Translations under genes and position numbers: made by a program
Origin: Limiplasma sp958448555
GTDB taxonomy: Bacteria > Bacillota > Clostridia > Christensenellales > Aristaeellaceae
Assembly (NCBI GenBank): GCA_958448555.1
Contig: CAUDEL010000009.1
Coordinates: 1 to 64,000 of the forward strand
DNA length: 64,000 nt
Direction: 5' to 3'
Notes under the pieces: model-generated
What the model saw: the letters and a program-made list of their open reading frames with translations, nothing else
The model's database searches: none
Told to the model about the DNA's origin: nothing
Part shown: positions 51,375 to 61,495 of the stretch, piece by piece
Position numbering within the stretch: the stretch's first letter is position 1
How the letters are laid out: every line of letters begins with the position of its first letter

Positions 51375-52218
51375 AATCATCCGCAAGGAGGCGCTCAATC
51401 CCACGGTGGTGCGCATTGAGGTTTCGGCGCCGCGCATCGCCCGCAAGGCCGAGCCAGGGCAGTTTGTGATTCTGCGCGCCAGGGAGGAAAGCGAGCGCAT
51501 CCCCCTGACGGTGGCCGACTTTGACCGCGAGGCGGGCACCGTGACGGTCATCTATCAGATCGTGGGTGCGGGCACGATGGAGCTTAATACCCTCGGGGCC
51601 GGAGACAGCCTGCATGACCTGGTGGGGCCGCTTGGGAAGGCGACGGAGACAGAAGGGCTCCGAAAGGTCTGCATCGTGGGCGGCGGCGTGGGCTGCGCCA
51701 TCGCCTACCCGATCGCCAAGAAGCTCAACAGCCTCGGCGCCACGGTCCACAGCGTGGTAGGCTTCAGAAGCCGCGACCTGGTCATTCTCGAGGATGACTT
51801 TCGGGCCGTAAGCGACGAATTTCGCGTGATGACCGACGACGGCAGCTATGGGGAGAAGGGTCTTGTGACCCATGCGCTGGAAAAGCTCATTCAGGCGGGC
51901 AACCGCTATGACGAGGTCATCGCCATCGGGCCGCTGGTGATGATGAAGTTCGTTTGCAAGCTCACGGAAAAATACGGAATCAGGACCGTCGTCAGCATGA
52001 ACCCCATCATGATCGACGGGACCGGGATGTGCGGCGGCTGCCGCCTGACGGTGGGCGGGGAGACGAAATTCGCCTGCGTGGACGGCCCGGACTTCGACGG
52101 CCATCAGGTGGACTTTGACGAGGCGCTGGCTCGTGGGGCCATGTACCGGGACTTTGAGCAGCATGCCCGTGAGGAAGCCTGCCGTCTGTTCCAAAAGGAG
52201 GGCGAGTCCAATGCCTGA
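51367..52218 (+). CDS. nfnA: NADH-dependent reduced ferredoxin:NADP+ oxidoreductase, small subunit
   Basis: The electron-bifurcating Nfn subunit: FAD domain with RIPLTVADFD, NAD-binding KVCIVGGGVGCAIAYPIAKK, and a C-terminal [2Fe-2S] cluster (GTGMCGGCRLTVGG...FACVDGP). The 283-residue length is standard. Its start codon lies within the end of ridA, and nfnB begins 8 bp before its stop, so the three genes are coupled. It balances NADH, NADPH and ferredoxin in anaerobes. Confidence 0.92.
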   Translation: MFEIIRKEALNPTVVRIEVSAPRIARKAEPGQFVILRAREESERIPLTVADFDREAGTVTVIYQIVGAGTMELNTLGAGDSLHDLVGPLGKATETEGLRKVCIVGGGVGCAIAYPIAKKLNSLGATVHSVVGFRSRDLVILEDDFRAVSDEFRVMTDDGSYGEKGLVTHALEKLIQAGNRYDEVIAIGPLVMMKFVCKLTEKYGIRTVVSMNPIMIDGTGMCGGCRLTVGGETKFACVDGPDFDGHQVDFDEALARGAMYRDFEQHAREEACRLFQKEGESNA

Positions 52219-53602
52219 TATGAACCCGAAAAAGACCCCGATGCCGTCTCAGGCGCCGGACGTGCGCAACAAAAATTTTGACGAGGTGGCGCTGGGCTAT
52301 ACCCGCGAAATGGCGGTGGGCGAAGCCAGGCGTTGCCTCGGCTGCAAAAACAGGCCCTGCGTATCCGCCTGCCCGGTTCGCATCGACATTCCCGCCTTTA
52401 TCGAGCGGGTGGCTCACGAGGACTTTGAAGGGGCCTGGGAGGTGCTCTCCCGCTCCACGTCGCTACCGGCGGTATGCGGCCGCGTCTGCCCGCAGGAAAG
52501 CCAGTGCGAAGGGAAATGCGTGCGCGGCATCAAGGGCGAGCCGGTGGGTATCGGCCGTCTGGAGCGCTTCGTGGCGGACTGGCACCGCGCTCAGAAAAGC
52601 GCCCCTGCGGCAAAGCCCGCGCCCAATGGGCACAAGGTCGCCGTGATCGGCGCGGGTCCCAGCGGGCTCACCTGCGCGGGGGATCTGGCCAAATTGGGCT
52701 ATGCGGTGACGGTGTTTGAAGCGCTGCACCTGCCGGGCGGCGTGCTGAGCTATGGCATCCCCGAATTTCGTCTGCCCAAGCAGATCGTGCAGGAGGAAAT
52801 TGACGGTCTGCGCGCACTGGGCGTTGAGATCGAGTGCAATACCGTCATCGGCAAAACCCTGACGGTGGACGAGCTCTTTGAGATGGGCTATGAGGCCCTC
52901 TTCATCGGAAGCGGCGCGGGCCTGCCCCGCTTCATGGGGATTCCGGGCGAGAGCCTCAAGGGCGTCTATTCCGCCAACGAATACCTCACCCGGATCAATC
53001 TGATGAAGGCGTACCTGCCGGGCAGCGCCACACCCATCAAACATTCCCGCCGCGTGGCTGTGGTGGGCGGGGGCAACGTGGCCATGGACGCGGCGCGCTG
53101 CGCCAAGCGGCTGGGCGCGGAGGAGGTTTTCATCGTCTACCGCCGCAGCCTTGAGGAGATGCCCGCCCGCCGTGAGGAGGTCGAGCACGCGCAGGAGGAA
53201 GGGATCATCTTCCATACGCTTTGCAATCCCGTGGAGGTGCTGGGCGATGAGAACGGCAACGTATGCGGGATGCGCTGCGTGCGAATGGCTTTGGGCGAGC
53301 CGGACGAGAGCGGCCGCCGCCGTCCCGTCGTCCAGGAGGGCAGCGACTTTGTGCTGGACGTGGACACGATGATTATGTCCATCGGCACCAGCCCCAACCC
53401 CCTCATCCGCTCGACGACGCCGGGGCTGGAGGCCGACCGCCGCGGCTGCCTCATCGTGCGGGACGAAAGTGGCCTGACCACGCGCGAGGGCGTCTACGCC
53501 GGCGGCGATGCCGTGACCGGCGCGGCTACGGTCATTTTGGCCATGGGCGCGGGCAAGAACGCCGCGCAGGCCATCGACGAGTACATCCGTCAGAAGGACT
53601 GA
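52211..53602 (+). CDS. nfnB: NADH-dependent reduced ferredoxin:NADP+ oxidoreductase, large subunit (GltD-like)
   Basis: A 463-residue flavoprotein with two N-terminal [4Fe-4S] sites (CLGCKNRPCVSACP and CGRVCPQESQCEGKC), FAD-binding VAVIGAGPSGLTCAGDLA, NADP-binding RVAVVGGGNVAMDAARCA, and a C-terminal FAD motif VYAGGDAVTGAATVI. It is also homologous to the glutamate synthase small subunit, but the NfnA neighbour supports Nfn. A terminator follows. Confidence 0.93.
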   Translation: MPDMNPKKTPMPSQAPDVRNKNFDEVALGYTREMAVGEARRCLGCKNRPCVSACPVRIDIPAFIERVAHEDFEGAWEVLSRSTSLPAVCGRVCPQESQCEGKCVRGIKGEPVGIGRLERFVADWHRAQKSAPAAKPAPNGHKVAVIGAGPSGLTCAGDLAKLGYAVTVFEALHLPGGVLSYGIPEFRLPKQIVQEEIDGLRALGVEIECNTVIGKTLTVDELFEMGYEALFIGSGAGLPRFMGIPGESLKGVYSANEYLTRINLMKAYLPGSATPIKHSRRVAVVGGGNVAMDAARCAKRLGAEEVFIVYRRSLEEMPARREEVEHAQEEGIIFHTLCNPVEVLGDENGNVCGMRCVRMALGEPDESGRRRPVVQEGSDFVLDVDTMIMSIGTSPNPLIRSTTPGLEADRRGCLIVRDESGLTTREGVYAGGDAVTGAATVILAMGAGKNAAQAIDEYIRQKD

Positions 53603-53614
53603 CATCAAAAACAG

Positions 53615-53651
53615 ACGGCCCGGCGCTCCCTCTTTGGAAGCGCTGGGCCGT
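53615..53651. terminator. bidirectional terminator between convergent genes
   Basis: A 13-bp stem with one mismatch (ACGGCCCGGCGCT / AGCGCTGGGCCGT), A-rich on the left and T-rich on the right. A single copy, unlike the two cassette-bearing intervals. Confidence 0.8.
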
Positions 53652-53663
53652 TATTTGTATTGT

Positions 53664-54791
53664 TTAATTCACGCGCCGCATATCGCTTACGGCGCAGTAG
53701 CCAAATCCGATGGCGTCCAGACTGTCATCGCTGACCATGCGGGTTTCCGTGCGATAGCACCAGCCCGGCTCCAGGCGGTACGCATCGCGTCCCACCCAGC
53801 AGGGACGCAGGTCCGTCAGCACCTCGTAGCTGGGATAATGGACGATGTCGCCATACAGCGTGTTTTTCTCCACGGCTTCGTCCAAAGCGCTCATGGGCCA
53901 GAAAGCGTTTGCGGCCCAGAGCTGAAGCGTCTCCTGCCAGGTGCGCTGCGGCAGGGCCATCGGCTCCGCCGCCTCCACCACGGGCATGCCTTCCACCGTC
54001 AGGGCGGCCAAGGTGCCGTCGTCGCGCACCACACAGGCAAAGCCTGACTTTGCGCCATAGCGGTCGCCGCCGTCCTCCCAATAATATTGATCCATCACGG
54101 GAAGCCCCAGCAGCTCATAGCAGCCATGGACGAGCGTTTTGTCATCCGCGCCGCCGTTGCGCGCGTGTTCCTTCTCAATCAGGCTGTAAAGCTCCGGCGC
54201 GCAGCTGTTGCCGGTCAGGCTGAACGTGCCGGCCAGCTGCTCCGGGACGGTGTTTCGCCTTGCGTAGAGAAAGTCCTCGCTGATTCCTGCGCCCAGCCGC
54301 TCCATCAGCTCGCGCGCAAGCGCAACCGACGCCTCCATTTCCCGCTGATTGGGATGCCCGGACAGGTCCCGCGCAAACCGATCATACACGCTAAAGTTGC
54401 AATCCTCGCCGTCCCGGCTGAAGGAAACATGCCGGTTCAGCGGATCATCATGGTAGTACTGCTCCAGCTTTCCGCCCTTCACGCTCTGCCCGGACGCCTC
54501 GATGGTCGCGGATAGATCGCCCTTTGTCACCTTCTGATAGCCTACCGTCAGTACGGCTTGCTGCTGCGCCGTAAAAGGCGCTGGAACGGGGCAATCCACC
54601 ATCAGGCGGATATGCCCGGCGCTCTGCGGCAGAGCGATCTCGCCCACGAGCCGCCCATTGATTTCCCGCACGCCGGATACGTCCACTTCCTCCGGGCTGC
54701 ACAGCTGCCATTCGTCCTTGGCAAGCGCCGTACCGCCGCCAAGCAGACAAAGGGTCAGCAGGATGGCTACCGTTTGTTTCCAATGCTTCAT
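53664..54791 (-). CDS. exported protein of unknown function, in sigma-factor operon
   Basis: A 375-residue protein with signal peptide MKHWKQTVAILLTLCLLGGGTALA. The mature part is beta-rich (ADCPVPAPF-like segment, ATIEASGQSVKGGKLEQYY) and I do not recognise a family with confidence. It lies 21 bp downstream of the anti-sigma-like gene, so it is probably controlled by the same ECF sigma factor and may be its sensor or effector at the membrane. Confidence 0.7.
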   Translation of the reverse strand: MKHWKQTVAILLTLCLLGGGTALAKDEWQLCSPEEVDVSGVREINGRLVGEIALPQSAGHIRLMVDCPVPAPFTAQQQAVLTVGYQKVTKGDLSATIEASGQSVKGGKLEQYYHDDPLNRHVSFSRDGEDCNFSVYDRFARDLSGHPNQREMEASVALARELMERLGAGISEDFLYARRNTVPEQLAGTFSLTGNSCAPELYSLIEKEHARNGGADDKTLVHGCYELLGLPVMDQYYWEDGGDRYGAKSGFACVVRDDGTLAALTVEGMPVVEAAEPMALPQRTWQETLQLWAANAFWPMSALDEAVEKNTLYGDIVHYPSYEVLTDLRPCWVGRDAYRLEPGWCYRTETRMVSDDSLDAIGFGYCAVSDMRRVN

Positions 54792-54812
54792 GACTGTTCT
54801 TTCCTCCCCTGC

Positions 54813-55565
54813 TCATTGCGGAGCGGCAAACGCGAACGTTACCGTGCTCTGCTCATTTTCGCCGCCGTAGAGATGGCTTTGAATCAAAAGCGCCGCTTCC
54901 ATCATGCCGTCGTTTTCCTTGAATGGCGCCTCTCCCAACACGTCGAGCCTTGCCTCAAAGCTGAACGTTTCGCCCTGATCCTGCGCTACCCAGTCCACGC
55001 TGACCGGCAAGCGCGTATCCCCGATCTGCAATACCGCGCCGGAAACCACCAGCATCTCCTTGCCTTCGGGCAGCCATTCGTCAAAGGAGAGGACCTCGCC
55101 CTGCCACCATATCCGATCAAAGTGCTCGCCATCCGTCCCAATGTCCGTTTCGCTGAGCAGGCGGTATGCATCCGGTTCCCTGGGTTCAATGTGCGCACAG
55201 ACGGCCAGCCGCTCGCCATCCATGTAGATGTCGCGCACCGTAACGGACAGGCGTTCGCTTTCGCACTGCTGCCATGCAACGGGCGCTACACCCGCCTCCG
55301 CCTGCTCGGTGGACATGCCGCCGGCAACCCGTTCCGTCAGGAAATATAGGATGCCCAGCCGTTCCAGCGCAAATGCCGTTGCGCACAGCAGTACGGCAAT
55401 CAGTGCCACAGCAACTGCCGTCCGCGTCCTGAACCGCCGCGGCTTTGGCGCAGGCTGGGCCCGCAGCGCCGCCAGCGTGCTGTCAAATCTTCTGTGAAAC
55501 CTGTCCGGCGTAGGTTCAAAAGCGTTGTCCAGCCGGTCCAACAAGCCGTTTTCCCATGCCTTCAT
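54813..55565 (-). CDS. anti-sigma-factor-like membrane protein
   Basis: A 250-residue protein: a short cytosolic N-terminus (1-45, basic at the end), one membrane helix (about 47-67: TAVAVALIAVLLCATAFAL), and an extracytoplasmic domain resembling DUF4179-type Firmicutes anti-sigma proteins. Its start overlaps the sigma stop by 4 bp (ATGA). This position and topology indicate it restrains the ECF sigma factor. Confidence 0.78.
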   Translation of the reverse strand: MKAWENGLLDRLDNAFEPTPDRFHRRFDSTLAALRAQPAPKPRRFRTRTAVAVALIAVLLCATAFALERLGILYFLTERVAGGMSTEQAEAGVAPVAWQQCESERLSVTVRDIYMDGERLAVCAHIEPREPDAYRLLSETDIGTDGEHFDRIWWQGEVLSFDEWLPEGKEMLVVSGAVLQIGDTRLPVSVDWVAQDQGETFSFEARLDVLGEAPFKENDGMMEAALLIQSHLYGGENEQSTVTFAFAAPQ

Positions 55566-56032
55566 TCCTTCATAGCCTCCCATTCCACGCGAAGACGATT
55601 TCTTGCATGATGCAGCCGGGATTTTACCGTACCCTGCGGTATGCGCAGGATCTGCGCCACCTCGGCTACCGAAAACCCTTCCAGATAATGAAGTAGCAGC
55701 GGCACTTTCAGCTTTTCCGGCACGGCGCAAAGCGCCTGCTTAAGCCTGTCGTCCGGCGGTTCAAGCGCCGGCGCAGGCTGCTCCACTTCGTCCACGAGCA
55801 CCACCCGCCGCCGTTTTCGCCCGATGGTATGGCACTCATTGATGGCAATGCGCATCAGCCATGGCCGGAAGTAAGACGCCTCCACCCTGCCGCGCCGGGC
55901 CCAGGCGCGTGCCAATGCCTCCTGCACGGCGTCTGCGCAGTCCTCCGGGGATTTCAGCAGGCTGCGGCTTACGCGGTAAAGCGCCCGTTCCATCGCCTCC
56001 ACTTCACCCATAAAGGTCTCCTCGTCCATCAT
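55562..56032 (-). CDS. ECF-type RNA polymerase sigma factor
   Basis: A 156-residue sigma factor: region 2 (RALYRVSRSLLKSPEDCADAVQEALARAW, then YFRPWLMRIAINECHTIGRK) and region 4 (LHYLEGFSVAEVAQILRIPQGTVKSRLHHARNRL). The start is chosen at 56032 from spacing to GAAGG; a GTG 9 bp upstream is less likely. It heads a three-gene operon with an anti-sigma-like and an exported protein. Confidence 0.9.
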   Translation of the reverse strand: MMDEETFMGEVEAMERALYRVSRSLLKSPEDCADAVQEALARAWARRGRVEASYFRPWLMRIAINECHTIGRKRRRVVLVDEVEQPAPALEPPDDRLKQALCAVPEKLKVPLLLHYLEGFSVAEVAQILRIPQGTVKSRLHHARNRLRVEWEAMKE

Positions 56033-56116
56033 CGCTTGCACCTTCTTTTTTCGGGCTGTTGCAACATGCCTTACACTCTGTTAACGCGCTCGGAGGCCAT
56101 TTGGTTCACAAATTTC

Positions 56117-56150
56117 AAAAAAAAGGCGCCTCCCAAACGGGAAGCGCCTT
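56117..56150 (-). terminator. terminator of msmK-like gene
   Basis: On the minus strand AAGGCGCTTCCC / GGGAGGCGCCTT (two mismatches) is followed by eight T, 14 bp after the stop. Confidence 0.85.
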
Positions 56151-56163
56151 GAACGTGCTGAAA

Positions 56164-57285
<1,122 letters not shown>

Positions 57286-57473
57286 ATGAAGTAGCCTCCT
57301 TATTCGTAAATGCTTACGATCCATCTCTCCCAGACCCATGGAACGCACCACATTTCAATGTCTGTATTATAGCGGAATCGGAAAAAAAAAGGAATGGGCT
57401 GAATTTACGAAGATTCAGGAGGGCATTTGTACATGATGTACACGACGGATAAAATGATCCCATATCCATTGTG

Positions 57474-58613
57474 CTATTCGTCGCGCAGCGCGTCCACGGG
57501 CTTCATGCGCGCGGCGCGGGAAGCAGGCGACACCCCGAAAAAGAGCCCCACCGCCAGCGCGGCGGAGAACACCGCGGCGCAGTCGCCCAGGCGGATCACG
57601 GGCTCCAGGCCGATGCTTCGCCCCGCCGCCTCGATCAGGCCGATGCCGATGACCAGGCCCAGACTTGCGCCCACCAGCGCATAAAGAAGCGCCTCGAGGA
57701 GAAACAGGAGGCAGATCTGAAGCTGCGTGGTCCCCAGGGACTTCATGATACCGATCTCCCGCCTGCGCTCACGAACGCTGACCAGCAGAATGTTCATCAC
57801 CCCGATCCCCCCCACCACGATACAGATGGCGGCCACCCATTTAAGCACATCGACAAAAATGCTGATGACGCTGTTGGCCGCCTCGATCTGCACCTGCATG
57901 GTCACGGCCTCCACGCCCATCCCGCGCTTGACGCGCATCACGTCCTGCGCCATGGCGGCCACGGCCTGGGGCATGAGCCCGTCGGGCACGCTGAGGGTGA
58001 TCTCGTGAACGCTCTGACCCATCAGCTCGCAGAAGACCGCGATGGGCAAAAACACCGCCCCCGACGCCTCCACCTGCGACAATTCGTTTCGCTGCTCGAC
58101 CGTTCCGCGGACCCGAAAGGGGATTCCGGCCACGCTCAGCAGATCGCCCGGACCAGCGCCCAGGTCCTGTGCCAGCGCCTCGCCCAGCAGCACGCTTCGC
58201 GCGCCCTCCTGCCACTCCGCCGCATAGAGATCACGCCCCTGGACCACCCGGCTATCCATCACCGACATGTATTCCCGGGAGCAGCCCACCAGCACGCAGC
58301 TCTCCTCGCGCCGGCCCGCGCGGGCCACCACAGGAGCATAGACCTGTTCGGTCGCCGTCGCGCCCAGCGCCGAGGAAAGGAGCTGCGCGTCGCCATGGCG
58401 AAGCGTTCCGCCCTCCTGCGCCGTCAGCCAGACCCGGTCGATGCCCAGGCGCGCCATTTCGCTTTGCACCTGCACCTTGCCCGCGTCCCCCAGGGTAAGC
58501 ACGGCCAGGATGGCCCCTATGCCGATGGCCATCCCCAGCACCGTGAGCATGGAGCGGCCGGGCGAGGCGAAAATGTTGAGCAGGCTCATCTTCCAGAAGT
58601 CATACCGCCTCAT
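57474..58613 (-). CDS. MacB-like ABC transporter permease
   Basis: A 379-residue permease with one N-terminal helix (SMLTVLGMAIGIGAILAVL), a large extracellular MacB-PCD domain (60-255) and three C-terminal helices (WVAAICIVVGGIGVMNILLVSV, VRERRREIGIMKSLG). The fused ATPase of true MacB is absent, and no separate MacB-type ATPase gene is adjacent; the MsmK-like ATPase nearby is of another class. The start overlaps the stop of the adaptor gene by 4 bp. Confidence 0.88.
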   Translation of the reverse strand: MRRYDFWKMSLLNIFASPGRSMLTVLGMAIGIGAILAVLTLGDAGKVQVQSEMARLGIDRVWLTAQEGGTLRHGDAQLLSSALGATATEQVYAPVVARAGRREESCVLVGCSREYMSVMDSRVVQGRDLYAAEWQEGARSVLLGEALAQDLGAGPGDLLSVAGIPFRVRGTVEQRNELSQVEASGAVFLPIAVFCELMGQSVHEITLSVPDGLMPQAVAAMAQDVMRVKRGMGVEAVTMQVQIEAANSVISIFVDVLKWVAAICIVVGGIGVMNILLVSVRERRREIGIMKSLGTTQLQICLLFLLEALLYALVGASLGLVIGIGLIEAAGRSIGLEPVIRLGDCAAVFSAALAVGLFFGVSPASRAARMKPVDALRDE

Positions 58614-59614
58614 CTTGCCCCGGCCTCCTTCACGGCGCAGCCGGGATAAAGCGCGCTCGCCTCCGGCAGAAGCACGACGCGCCTGCCGGCCCACTCGCCG
58701 GACACGGCCACAAACTCGTCATTTCGCAAAGAGAGGTCAATCTCCACCGGCGTGGCCGTCCCGTTTTCGACAAACCAGACCCGGTCGCTGGCGTCCACGG
58801 CGCTCAGCGGCACCAGCGCCCGGTCCTCCAGCGTCTCGCACACCAGCTCCACCACCACGCGGTCGCCCACCCTCGCCTGCGTCCAGGCGCCTGTGCCCGC
58901 GGGCAAAAAAGAAAGCGGCTGCATCGCCTGCCCCGTCGCCTCGTCCGTTTCGGGCGCTCCGGTCTGGCTGAGCACGGCGGTCCCCAGATTCTCTCCGCCG
59001 GCACCCGAGACGATGGCCGCCGCGCCCGGCTTCACCCCCGCCAGCTCCGCCGCCCGCCCGGCCGCGATGACGCTGAGCTCCTCCCCGTGCACGGTGCCCA
59101 GAAGGCTCATCTCGCCGGCATACTCGCCTTCGCTGGTATAAATCGCCCCCACCACGCCGTCCGCCGCCGCGCGAATCTGCCCGGAAGCGATCGCCGCCCT
59201 GAGCTCGGCCTGGCGCTTTTGTCCCTCCAGCGTGCTCTCGGCGGCGGCAAACGCCGCCTCCCCCGCCTGGCCGAACGCCGCCGCGGCCTCCTGCCGCTCA
59301 TAGAGCATGCGGGTGACGGCCGCCAGCTCCTGTTCCTGCGCTTCCGTGTCCATGCTCACCAGCAGCTCCCCGGCGCTAACCCGCTGGCCCTGCTGCACAT
59401 GGACCCGCGCTATCCTGCCCGGCTGAAGGGCAAGCAGCGGCTGCTCCTGCGCATAGCCGATCACGCCCTCCAGCAGCGTCGAACGGATAAACGCCCCCCG
59501 CTCCACCACCGCCGTGCGCACGGCTGCTTTCGGGGTGAACGGCAGCAGAAACAAGGTAGCCACTGTCAAAGCCGTGGCCGCAATCACCAGCAGAGATGCC
59601 CGGGTCTTCTGCAT
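58610..59614 (-). CDS. HlyD/RND-type periplasmic adaptor homologue
   Basis: A 334-residue membrane-anchored adaptor: N-terminal helix (LLVIAATALTVATLFLLPF), biotinyl-lipoyl-like halves (LALQPGRIARVHVQQGQRVSAGELLVSMD and IRAAADGVVGAI), a central coiled coil, and a C-terminal beta domain. It pairs with the downstream MacB-like permease. In Firmicutes such pairs export peptides or toxic compounds. The start follows GGAGGA. Confidence 0.87.
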   Translation of the reverse strand: MQKTRASLLVIAATALTVATLFLLPFTPKAAVRTAVVERGAFIRSTLLEGVIGYAQEQPLLALQPGRIARVHVQQGQRVSAGELLVSMDTEAQEQELAAVTRMLYERQEAAAAFGQAGEAAFAAAESTLEGQKRQAELRAAIASGQIRAAADGVVGAIYTSEGEYAGEMSLLGTVHGEELSVIAAGRAAELAGVKPGAAAIVSGAGGENLGTAVLSQTGAPETDEATGQAMQPLSFLPAGTGAWTQARVGDRVVVELVCETLEDRALVPLSAVDASDRVWFVENGTATPVEIDLSLRNDEFVAVSGEWAGRRVVLLPEASALYPGCAVKEAGAR

Positions 59615-59725
59615 GCGCGCGTATCCTCCTTGCCCGCTCCTCAGGGAGCGCTCAAGGGCTATTGTGACCTCCGCACGGCGCGCGAACCGTGGCAAGTGCA
59701 TGCAAAGCGGGGAGCATTTGACAAA

Positions 59726-59752
59726 CGCCGCCGCGCACGGGGCGCGGCGGCG
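59726..59752 (-). terminator. GC-rich stem-loop after coiled-coil gene
   Basis: GCCGCCGCGC / GCGCGGCGGC, perfect 10-bp arms with a 5-base loop, 7 bp after the stop, followed on the minus strand by GTTTG. Confidence 0.6.
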
Positions 59753-59758
59753 GGCGGA

Positions 59759-60397
59759 TCAGCGCATCGACATGCTCTGGTCGATCTGCTGACGGGTCAT
59801 GCGGATGTCGGTCAGCTTCTCGCTGATGGAGCGGTCGAGCTGGGCCAGGACTTCGTCGATATGCCGGTAGACGTCGTTGTAGAGCTTCTCGATCTCCTCC
59901 TGCGTGTTGTGCCGCAGCTCCTCGGCCTCCATGTTGGCGCGGGCGGTGACCTCCTGCTCGCTGACGAGCTGGCGGGCGCGGTTCTCCGCGTCCTTGACCA
60001 TGCCCGCGGCCTGCTCCTGCGCCTCGCGCACCATGCCAGCGGCCTGCTGCTGCGCCTTTTTGAGCATCTCCTGCGCCTGCTGCTGCGCCTGCGCTGTCAT
60101 CTGCTGAGCCTGGTTCTTGGCGTCGGTGACGTACTGGTTGGCGCGCATGGTGGCGTTTTGCTTGGTCTGCTCGGCGCGCTCGTTGGCCTCGGAGATGATG
60201 GTGATCTGGTTTTGCACCACGCCCTCACATTCGGCAAACACCGCGGGCAGGTCGTTGGTGATGGTCCCCACCAGGCCGAGGATGCGCTCGCGGTCCACCA
60301 TGCACATGCTGCTCAGCGGCACGCGCTTGGCCTGCATCACGGTCTCCTCAAGGTCGTTGAGGTTCTTGCGGAAAGCGGAAATGGCGTCCTGTTGCAT
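59759..60397 (-). CDS. coiled-coil protein, DivIVA/ATPase-subunit-like
   Basis: A 212-residue, almost wholly helical protein. The central region (about 70-160) is a long Gln/Ala-rich coiled coil (NQAQQMTAQAQQQAQEMLKK and similar) of the type annotated as DivIVA-like or V-ATPase subunit H-like. Its position after coaD is one I recall for Clostridia. A role in envelope or division scaffolding is possible but unproven. Confidence 0.7.
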   Translation of the reverse strand: MQQDAISAFRKNLNDLEETVMQAKRVPLSSMCMVDRERILGLVGTITNDLPAVFAECEGVVQNQITIISEANERAEQTKQNATMRANQYVTDAKNQAQQMTAQAQQQAQEMLKKAQQQAAGMVREAQEQAAGMVKDAENRARQLVSEQEVTARANMEAEELRHNTQEEIEKLYNDVYRHIDEVLAQLDRSISEKLTDIRMTRQQIDQSMSMR

Positions 60398-60413
60398 AGG
60401 GTTTTCCCTCCCA

Positions 60414-60920
60414 CTAAAAAATGCTCGGTTCTCTTTCGGGCTTTAGGGCCCGCTTCACATCCCCGGCGATGCACGTCGGCACGAAGGGGGTGATGTCCCC
60501 TCCGAACATCGCGATCTCGCGCACCGCACTGGAGCTGAGATAGGCATGCTCAGGCGCGGTCATCAAAAACAGGGTTTCCACGCCGGGGGCCATCTGGTGG
60601 TTGAGCTGGGCCATCTGAAACTCGCTTTCAAAATCCGTCACCGCCCGCAGCCCGCGAAGCACGATGCCGGCGTTCAGCTTTTTCATGTAATCCACCAAAA
60701 GCCCGTCGAACTGGTCAAAGCGCACGTTGGGCAGATGCGCGCAGGCACGGGCAAGCATGTCCAGCCTTTGGGCGATGGAAAAGCAGCCGGTTTTGGCGGG
60801 ATTGTGCAAAATCGCCACCACGACCTCGGGGAAGATCGCCGCGCCGCGCTCAATCACATCCAGGTGGCCGATGGTCACCGGGTCGAAGCTGCCGGGATAT
60901 ACGCACAGGCCCTTTTTCAT
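60414..60920 (-). CDS. coaD: phosphopantetheine adenylyltransferase
   Basis: The penultimate step of coenzyme A synthesis. 168 residues with CVYPGSFDPVTIGHLDVIERG (T/HxGH nucleotidyltransferase motif), GLRAVTDFESEFQMAQLN, and the C-terminal EHAYLSSSAVREIAMFGGD. The start at 60920 matches the family; it overlaps the rsmD stop by 4 bp. Confidence 0.96.
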   Translation of the reverse strand: MKKGLCVYPGSFDPVTIGHLDVIERGAAIFPEVVVAILHNPAKTGCFSIAQRLDMLARACAHLPNVRFDQFDGLLVDYMKKLNAGIVLRGLRAVTDFESEFQMAQLNHQMAPGVETLFLMTAPEHAYLSSSAVREIAMFGGDITPFVPTCIAGDVKRALKPEREPSIF

Positions 60921-61495
60921 GATTTCTCCCCCTCCTCGGGCGGTGTGGGGCGATAGAAGTAGAAATGGATCTCCGTATCGCCGTAGGCCCGCTGCTTCCA
61001 AAGCGCAAAGTCCGCACCCGGCTCGGGAGGCACGGCGGTCAGATGCTCCGCCACCAGCAGCGCGTCCCTCTGAAGGAGGTCCGACTGCGCCAGCGCCTCG
61101 CAGCACGCTTCCAGCACCGGCAGGCGGTAGGGCGGGTCAAGAAAGACCAGGTCGAAGCGCCGTCCCTCCGCCTTCATCTGCGCAAGGGCCTGCCGCCAGT
61201 CCGCGAGATAGAGCCGGGTCACGTCCGCCAGGCGGAGCTTTTCGATGTTCTTTCGGATGCAGGCAGCCGCCTCGCGGCTGTGGTCGGCGAAGGCCGCAAA
61301 GCCCGCGCTGCGGCTGAGCGCCTCCAGCCCCAGCGCTCCACTGCCCGCGAACAGGTCCAGAACGCTCGCTCCTGGGACATATGCCTGAATGATGCTGAAA
61401 AGCGATTCCCGGACCTTGTCCTGCGTGGGGCGCGTATCCATGCCGCGGGGTGCACAGATCTGCGCGCCCCGGCACGTTCCGGCGATGATGCGCAT
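60917..61495 (-). CDS. rsmD: 16S rRNA (guanine966-N2)-methyltransferase
   Basis: A 192-residue SAM-dependent enzyme: MRIIAGTCRGAQICAPRG, RPTQDKVRESLFSII, SAM motif VLDLFAGSGALGLEALSR and catalytic FLDPPY. It sits next to coaD, as in many bacteria. The first base of its start codon is shared with the preceding stop (TGATG). Confidence 0.95.
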   Translation of the reverse strand: MRIIAGTCRGAQICAPRGMDTRPTQDKVRESLFSIIQAYVPGASVLDLFAGSGALGLEALSRSAGFAAFADHSREAAACIRKNIEKLRLADVTRLYLADWRQALAQMKAEGRRFDLVFLDPPYRLPVLEACCEALAQSDLLQRDALLVAEHLTAVPPEPGADFALWKQRAYGDTEIHFYFYRPTPPEEGEKS

